The translations under genes were made by a program, and so were the position numbers. A stretch of DNA of 64,000 nt, taken from the NCBI RefSeq assembly GCF_033115175.1, contig NC_084836.1:68805297-68869296 (forward strand), written 5' to 3'. Below the pieces are notes generated by a model, which was given only the letters and a program-made list of their open reading frames with translations, was not told the origin of the DNA and made no database searches. The DNA comes from Lepus europaeus (taxonomy: Eukaryota > Chordata > Mammalia > Lagomorpha > Leporidae). Shown piece by piece: positions 10,845 to 21,200 of this stretch. Numbering within the stretch: position 1 is the first letter of the stretch; every line of letters begins with the position of its first letter.

Positions 10845-11730
10845 GGTTTCTGGGCGTGGGCCCTCGCTGTCTGTTAGCTGTCAAGAGCTGGGTTTGGGGC
10901 CACAGTGTTTGGTTCCCTATGCGTCCTCTGCTGCCCCCACCCCCACCCCGTGCAGCCCAGGTGTTGCGGGCAGAGCGGATGTGCACGGAGCGACCCTGAG
11001 ATGGGGTCCCTCCGGCATGGCACGCCCACCCCAAAGGCACGCGGGTGCTTGGAGCCAGCGAGTGGCAGGGATGTCTGGGGCGCAGGGCGAGCGCGAAGGA
11101 GCCATTCCTTGCACCCGCGGGTGTCACTGAGACGGCTCCGTGTGACCTGAGCCCGCCCACCAATGGTGCCGAGGGCTGGGTAAGCAGAGATGCCACAGCC
11201 GCGGAGGTGCCAAGGGGCAGGGGCCTGGAAACCACCGGGACACTGCGGGGAGGGGTTGTGAGTGTGGGCGCCTTCGTGGGTCGTAGGACAGCCTGCCTTC
11301 CTAGGGTCCCGCACTGCTCAGAGAAATACAGCCGGAAAACTCTCCCAGTAGGGGTCCTGAGATGCCACGATGGATCTAAGCCAGGCTGATTGTATCTTAT
11401 GAGAACAATTTTGTGGGCCCCTCGGCCTGGGGTCACATCTGGGCAGTCACCCTCCCCCCACCTGCCCTCCCACCTCCTCCACCCCACCCCACTCCCCCTG
11501 GCTGCACTGGGCTCCCATGCAGGAGCAGCCAAGGCCATCTTGCCCTCATTCAGCACTGATGCTGTTGCTTTCAAGCCACCCCTCTGAGCGTGGCTGTCTT
11601 CCCACTCCCCAGCCACCAGCCAGGTCCTGGCTCTGGGAACCTCTCAGCACCAGAGGGGCTCCCGTGTGCGCACCATGGCCCCAAATAGCTAAAAACAGCC
11701 AAGAGCATATCCCTAACTCACTTTTCACAG

Positions 11731-12013
11731 TTTTATTTATTTAATTTATTTGAAAGGCAGACAGGAGGGAGCACCCACCTGCTGATTCACACACACACAC
11801 CAGAGACCCAGAGACCAGACCAAAGCCAGGAGCCCAGAACCCAAGCCAGGTCTCCCACGTGGGTGGCAATGACCTCCTAAGCACTTGCGCCATCACCTGC
11901 TGCTTCCCAGGGGTACAGATCAGAAACAGGAATGAGGACTGAAGCCAGCCACTCTGATATGAGATGTGGGCACCCCAAGTGGCTTCTTAACCATGACTCC
12001 AAGTGCCAGCCCC
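11731..12013 (-). repeat. C-SINE, old type
   Basis: ATTTGAAAGGCAGACAG, GGTCTCCCACGTGGGTGG and the head CCAAGTGCCAGCCCC. A short CA run replaces part of the middle. It lies between GALNT6 and CELA1. Confidence 0.8.
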
Positions 12014-12336
12014 TGTTTTCAGTCATAAAAAATAATCCACTGGAGAGAAGTCCAATCGTATAGAAAAATATGAGGTTTCTTTAAAAAAGTGATTCATCAT
12101 CGTGGGCCCACTTAGCCACTGACTCATTCCCCGGGGACGATGCTCGGTCACCCAGCTTGGGCAGGGCCTTCGTTCCTTTTTTAAGGACTACACAAATGAA
12201 ATACGTGTTGTGGTCACTCAGTTCTCCCAGGATGTCTGTCTGTGTCAGCTCATTGAGTCTAACTCATTTTCTCTTGAAGCTATGTGATATTCCATAATAG
12301 AGATAAACCCAGTTTAGTTAACCTTCCTCCCCCCCC

Positions 12337-12653
12337 TTTTTTTTATAAAAGATCTATTTATTTATTTGAAAGATAGAGTTACAGAAAGACAGGTTTTCCA
12401 TCTGCTGGTTCACTCCCCAACTGGCTGCAACAGTCAGACCTGCGCCGATCCGAAGCCAGGAGCCAGGAGCTTCTTCCAGGTCTCCCATGTGGGTGTAGGG
12501 GCCCAAGGACTTGGGCCATCTTCTACTGCTTTCCCAGGCCATAGCAAAGAGCTGGATCAGAAGAGGAGCAGCCAGGACTCGAGCCAGCGCCCTTATGGGA
12601 TACCAGCACTGCAGGTGGCGGCTTTACCTGCTACGTCACAGTGCCGGATCCCC
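12337..12653 (-). repeat. C-SINE, full length
   Basis: TCTATTTATTTATTTGAAAG at the tail; head side CTACGTCACAGTGCCGGATC. Confidence 0.85.
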
Positions 12654-12694
12654 ATACATATACTTTTGTGTTTATTTCAAAACATGCATTCCTC

Positions 12695-13350
12695 AGGTCC
12701 AGTGCTGTGACACAGGCTAAGCCTCTGCCTGGGGTGCTGACATCCCATATGGGCGCTGGTTCTGAGTCCCAGCTGCTCCTCTTCCAATCCAGCTCCCTGC
12801 TAATGCTCCTGGGAAAGCAGCAGAAGATGGCCAAAGTGCTTGGGCCCCTGCCACACATGTGGGAGACCTGGATGGAGTTGCTGGCTCCAGGCTTCAGCCT
12901 GGCCCAACCCTGGCCTTTGGAGTCATTTGGGAAGTGAACCAGCAGATGGAGGATCTGTGTATGTGTCCCTTTATTTGTTTATTTTTAATTTTTTAAGATT
13001 TATTTATTTATTTGAAAGAGTTACAGAGAGAGAGAGAGGTCTTCCATCTGCTGGTTCACTCCCCAGATTACTGCAATGGCTGGAGCTGAGTCAACCCAAA
13101 GCCAGGAGCCAGGAGCTTCTTCCAGGTCTCCCACACAGGTTCAGGGGCCCAAGGACTTGGGCCCTCTTCTACTGCTTTCCAAGGCCATAGCAGAGAGCTG
13201 GACCAGAAGTGGAGCAGCCGGGACTCGAACCAGCACCCACATGGGATGCTGACACTGTCTTCTGCCCCACCTACTACACCGCAGCACTGGCCCCAATGTG
13301 TATCCTTTTCTATCATTCTGCTTTCAAATAAATAAACAAAATTTGTAAAA
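12695..13350 (+). repeat. C-SINE split by another SINE in its CT region
   Basis: The body runs to GGATCTGTGTATGTGTCCC. The missing tail (TTCTGCTTTCAAATAAAT) appears after the nested copy, from 13295. Confidence 0.8.
12980..13294 (-). repeat. C-SINE, nested
   Basis: This is a full-length copy from a T-rich tail to CACCGCAGCACTGGCCCC. Similar ATGTGTNTCCTTT words on each side suggest the target duplication, now diverged. Confidence 0.85.
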
Positions 13351-13517
13351 TAAATGAATTCCTCACAATGGAATCTCTGAGTCAGAAGAAATGCAATATG
13401 TTAAGATGTAGGCCAAGGCCACTGGCTATGCCTAACGCCAAAGCTAAGCCTGTGAAGAGTCCAGCCAGGGAACTGGGCACAGTTGTGAGGGTCTTAGGTA
13501 CAGTCTGAGAATTTTGC

Positions 13518-13856
13518 TTTATTTTAAGATTTATTTATTTATTTGAGAGAGAAAGAGTTACAGACAGAGAGAGGGAGAGACAGAGAGAGAGGTCTTCCAT
13601 CCACTGCTTCACTCCCCAAATGACTACAACAGCCAGGGCTGGGCCAGGCCAAAGTCAGAAGCCTGGAACACCATCCAAATCTCCCATGTGGGTGCAGGGG
13701 CCCAAGCACCTGGGCCATCCTCCACTGCTCTCCCAGGCTATAGCAGAGAGCTGGACTGGAAGAGGAGCAGCTGGGACTCAAACCGGGGCCTATATGGGAT
13801 GCCGGCCCTGCAGGCGGAGGCTTAATCTATCACACTGTGGTGGTGGCACCGGCCCT
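13518..13856 (-). repeat. C-SINE, full length
   Basis: AAGATTTATTTATTTATTTG at the tail, a GA-rich segment, and the head TGGTGGTGGCACCGGCCC. Confidence 0.85.
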
Positions 13857-14586
13857 GTTTTTGGTTTTTAAAGCCAAGAGGGATTGGGCTGCTCAGGGCT
13901 GGGACAAGAGTCCAGGGATGGGTGTGAAGTTAGTCCTGCCCGGGCTGCCACTTTGGAGTGGGTGATGTCCTCCCAGCCCCAGACCTGTCCCCTTGTGCTC
14001 CAGAGGGGAGCGAGAAGAGGGAAGACAATGACCAGAGCGGCCCTGGGCACCCTGGCTGGGCTCAGTCCCTTCTCTGGGGCCACTTCGGGAATGCTGGAGG
14101 CTGTCCTGGAAGGGAGCCTTTGAGGTTACTGAACCACAAGGGACCCCTTCCTCAGCCTCTCACAGGCCCTCCCACCCCCACCCCTAACCCCTGCACCCGG
14201 AAGCTGGGCTTCTGGGGCCTCAGGCACAAAAGCCCCAGGCAAGCCAGAGGTTGTCCTGCTTCCCTGCGGGTTCCCAAGCTCCTCCCTGCCCAGATCAAAA
14301 TTCCCCGGCTTGGGCTAGGGTTCCTGCCCCACCCACAGCTCTCTGCTCGGCTGCCAGCAACAGCTCTGGTCATTTTGTGCACAACCGGGGTTCCCTGCCT
14401 GCCCAGCTCAGGATGCATGGCTGCCACCCCCTCCCTCCTCCTCTGCCCACTCTGAGGTCCTCACCTCTGCGCTATGGGCTCCGTCTCCTACCCTGCCCCG
14501 CGATCCCGAGCACTGAGGCTCTCTTCTGGGCTTTTCACCTGAGAGTTCCCCCAAGCGCCTTCCTCCACCACAGTTCCCCATGCTGC
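13857..14586. other. Unique intergenic sequence
   Basis: GC-rich, without recognisable repeats or exons. An open plus-strand frame from 13958 crosses it, but no family signature is visible. Confidence 0.4.
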
Positions 14587-14890
14587 GGGCTGGCGTTCGG
14601 TGCAGTGGTTAGGATGCCATTGGGATCACCCGCATCTTCAAGCCCCTCCTCTGCTCCCAAGTCCAGCTTCCTGCTAATGCACACCCTGGGAGGCAGCAGG
14701 TGAAGACTTAAGGACCTGGGCCCCTGCCACCCATGTGGGAGACCCGGATGGAGTTCTGGGCTCCTGGCTTCAGCCTGGCCCAGCTCTGGCTGTCGCAGGC
14801 ATCTGAGCAATGCAATAGTGGATGGAAGATCTCGTTCACTCTCTCTCTCCCTCCCTCCTCCCCTCTCAAACAATAAGTAAGTACATTTTA
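14587..14890 (+). repeat. C-SINE, old type
   Basis: Head GGTGCAGTGGTTAGGATGCC, centre CACCCTGGGAGGCAGCAGG, tail AACAATAAGTAAG. Confidence 0.8.
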
Positions 14891-14895
14891 GAACC

Positions 14896-14923
14896 ATCTT
14901 AAAGATTCATTGATTTGAAATGC

Positions 14924-14973
<50 letters not shown>

Positions 14974-15228
14974 CTTCCATCCACTGGTTCACTCCCCAAA
15001 TGGCTGCATTGGCCAGAGTTGAGCCAATCTGAAGTCAAGAGCCAGGAGCTTCTTCTGGGTCTCCCATGTGCAGGGGCCCAAGGACTTGGGCCATCCTCTA
15101 CTGCCTTCCCAGGCCATAGCAGAGAGCTGGATCAAAAGTGGGGCAGTTGGGGCTGGAACTAGCACCCATATGGGATGCCGGCACGGCAGGTGGCAGCTTT
15201 ACCTACTACGCCGCAGTACCGGGCCCCC
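14896..15228 (-). repeat. C-SINE with GA microsatellite
   Basis: A GA run of about 40 bases follows AAATGCAAAGGCAG. The head is CCGCAGTACCGGGCCCCC. It lies 550 bp upstream of the CELA1 start. Confidence 0.85.
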
Positions 15229-15579
15229 TAAAAACATTTTAAAGGTAAGGAATTCCCTGTACTGCATCCCCTTTGCTTTCGACCCCACACTGACACCTAT
15301 GTCTGAACCTTGGGGCGATGCCCAGTCTCCCTGTGGGGGCCGGGAGACCTCACTGGTGTCTTCCTTCCTCTTGCCGGTCACTTCCCCTGCCTCTCCTGTC
15401 CCCACTGTTACCTCCACATGCACACAGAAGGTCTCTGCGTGGAGGGTGCCACTGGGACAGTGAGGCAGTGACAGATGACAAGGACAGGAGCAGGGGAGCA
15501 CCCTGTGGGCAAAGCAGTCCCGGTTCTCCAGCCAAATGCTGAAACCACACATGTTGGATGCTTGTCGACTACCAGCATA

Positions 15580-15587
15580 TGATTAAT
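15580..15587 (+). promoter_or_regulatory. Candidate PBX/PDX-type homeodomain site
   Basis: TGATTAAT matches the composite PBX-HOX/PDX1 consensus. The rodent elastase-1 enhancer also uses a PDX1-PBX-MEIS element. Here it lies about 200 bp upstream of the start, somewhat further than the rodent B element, so the assignment is tentative. Confidence 0.4.
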
Positions 15588-15669
15588 CAGGCCCTGACCT
15601 TTCTGTGTCTTGGAATAACAGATAAAAGAGTTTACTTGAAAAGAAAGCTTTTCATTTGCGTTTCCATGT

Positions 15670-15685
15670 CACCTGTGCTTTTCTC
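15670..15685 (+). promoter_or_regulatory. PTF1-type acinar enhancer element (E-box plus TC-box)
   Basis: CACCTG at 15670-15675 is followed four bases later by TTTTCTC at 15679-15685, the bipartite layout bound by the PTF1 complex (PTF1A, E-protein, RBPJ/RBPJL). It lies about 110 bp upstream of the predicted start, close to the position of element A in the rodent elastase-1 enhancer (established knowledge). Function is inferred. Confidence 0.75.
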
Positions 15686-15751
15686 TGCCTTCCACGGGGC
15701 AGCCCTGCCAACTGGCAGGAAGAAGGCCCACAGAGCTGCTGATAAGGGGAG

Positions 15752-15758
15752 TATAAAA
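15752..15758 (+). promoter_or_regulatory. CELA1: TATA box of CELA1
   Basis: TATAAAA lies in the context GAGTATAAAAGAGGG, 54 bp before the ATG. It predicts transcription starting near 15,782 and a 5' UTR of only about 24 bases, typical of pancreatic protease genes. Confidence 0.85.
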
Positions 15759-15805
15759 GAGGGCTGGGCTCATGGCTAGGGAGCCTTGGGCATTCTGTCT
15801 GCAAC

Positions 15806-15845
15806 ATGCTGCGAATCGTGGTGCTCGCGACCCTGGTCCTCTATG
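15806..15845 (+). CDS. CELA1: CELA1 exon 1: signal peptide
   Basis: ATG at 15806 opens [14 protein letters not shown], a positively charged start and hydrophobic core. The exon has only 40 coding bases and ends in phase 1 before gtaagt. Confidence 0.95.
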
Positions 15846-17490
15846 GTAAGTGGGCTGCAGGACTTGAGTTCGACAAGAAAGGACATCAGAGTAGGGGGCG
15901 GGGAAACTTCTTGAGTCCCAGCCCAGGACCGAGGTTGCAGGGGTGGGAGTGGGGGGTGCATATGTCTGCCTCTGAGTCCAGCAAAAAGCTTGACTCTCCT
16001 GGAGCTGAAGATAGGACGTGTTAGCACCATCAGCCACACAGGTCCCTCTGCGTGCCAGGACCCTGAGCTGAGAAGCCCCTTCCAGGGAGGGGATTGGGTG
16101 TCCCCCCTACCCCAGTGACAAGAGGACATTCTTAGCGGGTGACCGCCCGGCTGGGATGTGCATGTTGTTGGCCCTGCTCTGCCCTGGGGTGGAGTTGCGG
16201 GGCGGCGGGGAGGGGGGGGGGAGTTGCTCTCCAGCCAAGGGGTGACCTCGAGCAGACTGAGACCACAGGGAGCCTCTGGGGCTGTAGCCCCCCGCCGGGG
16301 GTGGGGGGAAGGTGGACGGAACCTGAGTAGAGCCCTTCACAGAGTTGCCAGAGCTCTGGGGACTGCTTGGGGAAGCAGGAGGCACTCAGGCCCCCACCCC
16401 TGCCTTCAGAAAGGGGCTCAGTGCACTTCCGGCGGGGGCTGGGGGGTGCCCCCATTTGTCCGGGAGGAGCTGGGAATTTGCAGACAAGGCTAAGTGCCTC
16501 AAAGCAAAGCCGCCGCCACCCGCCCCGACCGGGCCTGACCCGTGCTTAGTCATCACTCACTTTTCTTCTACCCCACAAAGGACACAGTACCCAGGACCTT
16601 CCGGAAACCAACACCCGGGTTGTCGGAGGGACTGAAGCTAAGAAGAATGCCTGGCCCTCTCAGGTGGGTGCGCCTCTCTGGGACTTTCACACTGAGTCAC
16701 ACCTGCCGGGCGCTCACGCGTGCACACACACACACACACAGCCGTTGATCCGCGTGTCTGTGGCGGCTCAGCAACAGGTGCCCTCTGCCTGTCTAGGGTC
16801 TGGATCTTAAAAAGATGGATGGGCCTGGGTAAGGTGCTTTCTTGGAAGAAGGGGTCCCGCACGCACCCAGACACGAATGCGACACCACTCACACCACGCT
16901 CAGCAACCCAGACTCATACCTCTGACTCTGCATACCTTGAAACACACATAGCGTGCACACGCACATGCACACACACACATACGTGGGGCGTGTGCCTTAT
17001 TTTCACAGGGAGTTTCTACCATTGTAACAGGACAGCTGGAGTCTGGTGTGAGCAGGTGTACGTGTGCGATGCTGGCCACATTGCTGGTGACGGGGCACAT
17101 TTTGAAGGGCTCATGAGAAGTGAGATGGGATTCCGTTTACAAAAGCGTGAGCCTAGGCCGGCGCCGTGGCTCAATAGGCTAATCCTCCGCCTTGCGGCGC
17201 CGGCACACCAGGTTCTAGTCCCGGTCGGGGCGCCGGATTCTGTCCCGGTTGCCCCTCTTCCAGGCCAGCTCTCTGCTGTGGCCCAGGAGTGCAGTGGAGG
17301 ATGGCCCAAGTGCTTGGGCCCTGCACCCCATGGGAGACCAGGATAAGCACCTGGCTCCTGGCTTCGGATCAGCGTGGTGCACCGGCTGCAGCGCGCTGGC
17401 TGCAGCGGCCATTGGAGGGTGAACCAACAGCAAAAGGAAGACCTTCCTCTCTGTCTCTGTCTCTCTCTCTCACTGTCCACTCTGCCTGTC

Positions 17491-17534
<44 letters not shown>

Positions 17535-18253
17535 CACAAAAGCGTGAGCCTCAGTTGTCAGGAGCAGAGCTAATGTACAGTGGGAGGCGTGACAGGAGGA
17601 GCCGCGAGCTGTTGAGAATGATGGTCCCTCCGGTGGTGAGCCGGGGCTGAGCTCTGCAGAGCTGAGCTTGTGCGGCTGGGCTGGAGGAGCAGGTCCTTGG
17701 CTGCATTTCCTCCTCAGAGGGAACGGAGGAAGAACCTGGGTCCTGGGCCATGGCAGTTACTGGGAGGAAGGATGCCAAAAACAAGGGGCTTCTCAAAGCT
17801 CTTGGAAGATGGACTTAAGTCTGGGGCCAGCATTGTGGCACAGCAGGTTAAGTCACCCATGTGACGTCCGCATCCCACATCAGAGTCCCAGTTGCAGTCT
17901 TGGCTGCTCTGTTTCTGATCCAGCTTCCTGCTCATGTGCCTGGGCAACAGCAGGAGATGGCACAAGTGTTTGGGTCCCTGCCTCCCATGTGGAGTGTCTT
18001 GGCTCCTGGCTTCACTTTGGCCCCGAACTGGCTGTTGTGGCCATTTGGGAAGTGAACCAGTAGATGGAAGATCTCTATCTATGCATATATCATCTCTATA
18101 TATGCATATATCATCTATTATCCTTTTATCTGTCTCTCCTGTCCCCCTCTCTGATGCTCTGCCTTTCAAATAAGTAAATAAATTTTTTAAAGATAAGTTT
18201 ATGTTAGTGCAAAAACTTTTAAATTTATGTATTTAAAAGGCAGAGAGAGAGAG

Positions 18254-18294
<41 letters not shown>

Positions 18295-21200
18295 TCAGTC
18301 TGCTGGTTCACTCCCCAAATTCCCACAATAGCCAGAGCTAGGCCAGGTCAAAGCCAGGAGCCTGGAACGCCATCTGTGACTTCCACATGGGTGGCAGGGA
18401 CCCAAGTATTTGATCTGTCAGCCTCTGCCTCCCAGGGTGCACACAAGCAGGGAGCTGGACTAGAAGTGGAGGAGCTGGGACTACACAAACTTGGTACTCT
18501 TATTATGGGATACAGGTGTCCCAAGTGGCAGCTTCCATCTTTGCCCTTGGTGCAAAAGCGTTGGCCAGCCATGGCTAGTTTTTTCATGATACACATTTCT
18601 GGAGACCCCCATGCACTGGGTGTGTGCACACAGTGGATATCGCTGAACCATGCAGCTCTTTCCTGCTGGTTCTCCTTCTCAGCACCACACTCTGGGCAGC
18701 TCTGCAAAGCAACGGACTGCATTTGCCAAGCTCAGAGGAAACCCGTTCACCATCATAGCCCAGGGTGCCAGAGAATGCTTTGAGCGATACCAGGGACTTA
18801 AGGAGGTAGCAAGGTCAAAAGGGGGCGGAGAAAGCCCTTTTGAGAAACACCAGTCTATCCCTCCTCTCTCCCCCTACCCCCATCCAGATCTCTCTCCAGT
18901 ACAAATCGGGAAGCTCCTGGTATCATACTTGTGGAGGGACCCTCATCAAGAGTAACTGGGTGATGACAGCTGCTCACTGCGTGGACTCGTGAGAAAATGA
19001 TGCATTTTCCTGGGCCCTGGGAGGGGGAAGGGGCTGGCTTTGACCCCTCAGAGCATGCCGTGAAGGGGTGGGCAGTGGGTTTCGGGGTTGACAGGGAGGT
19101 AGGACCCGTATAACAACAAGGACAGGTTTTGGAGTAAGGCAGGCTTGAGTGTCAGAGTCTTCTAGATAGGCAGCCCTGGACAAGTGAGCGTCTCTATGCC
19201 CCATTCTCTCAGATGAGGTCATAATACCTTCTTTGTAGTTGTTGTGAGAAGTGAGTAAATATTTAAGTGCCTACTCGAGGTCTGACTGGTGACTATTTTT
19301 TCCTATTTGTCGTGAGCAATGGTTCTCAAATTTGCACTTGGATCAGAATAACCCGGAAGGCAGATTGTTGGGCTCAAACCAGCAGAGTTTCTGATTTGGT
19401 AGGACCTGAGAATCCGCCTTTCTAACAAGACTTCAGATGATGCTGGACCAGCCATCAGGTTTTAAGAACAAGTAGTCTAGGGGGCAAGTGTTTAGCCTAG
19501 CAGTTAAGACACCTGCGTCCCATATTGGCGCGCCTGGGTTCAATACTTGGCTCTGGCTTCTGAATCCAGCTTCCTGCTAATCCAGACTCTGGTAGGCAGC
19601 CCTGATGGCTCAAGTAGTTGAGTCCCTGCCACTCCTGTGGGAGATCTGAATTGAGTTCATGGCTCCCAGCTTGGCAGGCATCGAAGGAGTGAACCAGCAG
19701 ATAGAAACTTTCTTTCTCTGACTCTCAAGTAAATAAATAAAAATTTTTAAACGATTTATTTATTTGAGAGGCAGACTTACAGAGAGACAGAGACACACAC
19801 ACACACACAGAGAGAGAGGTCCTCTATTCGCTGGTCCACACCCCAAATGGTTGCAACGGCTGGAACTGAGCCGATCCGAAGCCAGGAGCTTCCTCCAGAT
19901 CTCCCACATAGGTGCAGGGGCCCAAGCACCTGGGCCACCCTCCACTGCTTTCCCAGGTCATAGCAGAGAGCTGTGGATCAGAAGTGGAGTAGCTGGGACC
20001 CAAACCGGTGCCCACATGGGACACTGGCTCAACCCGCTACAGCCCCCCAAGTAAAATTTTTAGAAAACTAATAGTCTAGAAATGTATACATCCTTTTAAA
20101 AAAATCTCTCTGAGGCAAGAAGCCATTATTTCATTTATGCCACTAACCTCTCCCAAGTTATGAACTAAGAGGTTCCCAATGCTTAGCTTAACAAACTGTG
20201 CAGATTAAGGCCACAAGTGCCTAACTCAGCAAATGAGAGTGCTTGTTGCCCCCTCATCTTTGAGGGTCTTTTTTGTCTCTTCTTTGCCCGGGGCCAGATG
20301 AGATGTCTGTTAACCTTTCCCGAAAGGGGAGAAGGAAGAGGTCTGAGCCCCGGGGATCACTCAAGGCTTCTTTTACTCCAGCCAATTGACCTTCCGCGTG
20401 GTGGCTGGTGAGCACAACCTGGACCAGAACGACGGCACCGAGCAGTACGTGAGCGTCCAGAAGATTGTGAAGCATCCATCCTGGAACAGCAATAACGTGG
20501 CTGCAGGGTAGGGGCAAAGCCAGGCTGGCAAGGGAGCGGGGGTGGACGGCTCCCTAGCCAGGGAGTGGATCTCGGCTTTCTCTCCATGTTCTTCTAGTGG
20601 GCTGTGGTGGGCTGGCCTTTGGCTGGGGAGCCTCGCTGAACCCTCACCGGATCCTGCAGGGAGCAGGGAAGCCTTTTGTGTGTTTCTTCTTTTGAGAATT
20701 CTGTCTCGAGCTCAATCTCCTTTCTCTCTTTCCTGGGATGTAGAGAGCTAGGCTGCAATGCTGGGCTCCACCAGTAGGTGGTGCTGTTAAACACATAATG
20801 TCCCACCACCCTATTGCTGGCTGCTCCAGTTTGGGGCCAGCAAGGGAGCACCCTATTTCATTTGTCATTTGTGTCCAAGTCCACGGGGACATAAAAGCTA
20901 AGAGAGGGCCAGCGAAGGCCTGACTGCCCCCTCCTCCCTCCCGCTTTCCTCCTGCAGCTATGACATCGCCCTGCTGCGCCTGGCCCAGAGCGTGACCCTC
21001 AATAGCTCCGTCAAGTTGGGTGTCTTGCCCGAGTCGGGAGCCATCCTGCCCAACAACAACCCCTGCTACATCACAGGCTGGGGCAGGACCAAGAGTAAGT
21101 CACCCGCCTTGGCGTCAATCCCCTCAGGGACCCTAACTAGACAGCTGGGTCTCTGGAGTACAAGACCAAGAACGTGAGGAACCACAGGTGAAATGCATGA

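Larger units (their letters stand above)
9679..10862 (+). other. GALNT6: GALNT6 3' untranslated region
   Basis: No further coding signal follows the TAG. A canonical AATAAA lies about 1.16 kb downstream, so cleavage near 10,860 is inferred. The UTR holds a MIR fragment and no C-SINE. The end is an estimate from the poly-A signal. Confidence 0.6.

Noticed and set aside
17155-17260. tRNA gene
   Set aside because: The Pol III boxes and clover-leaf-like start belong to the C-SINE head; similar sequence recurs dozens of times with target duplications.
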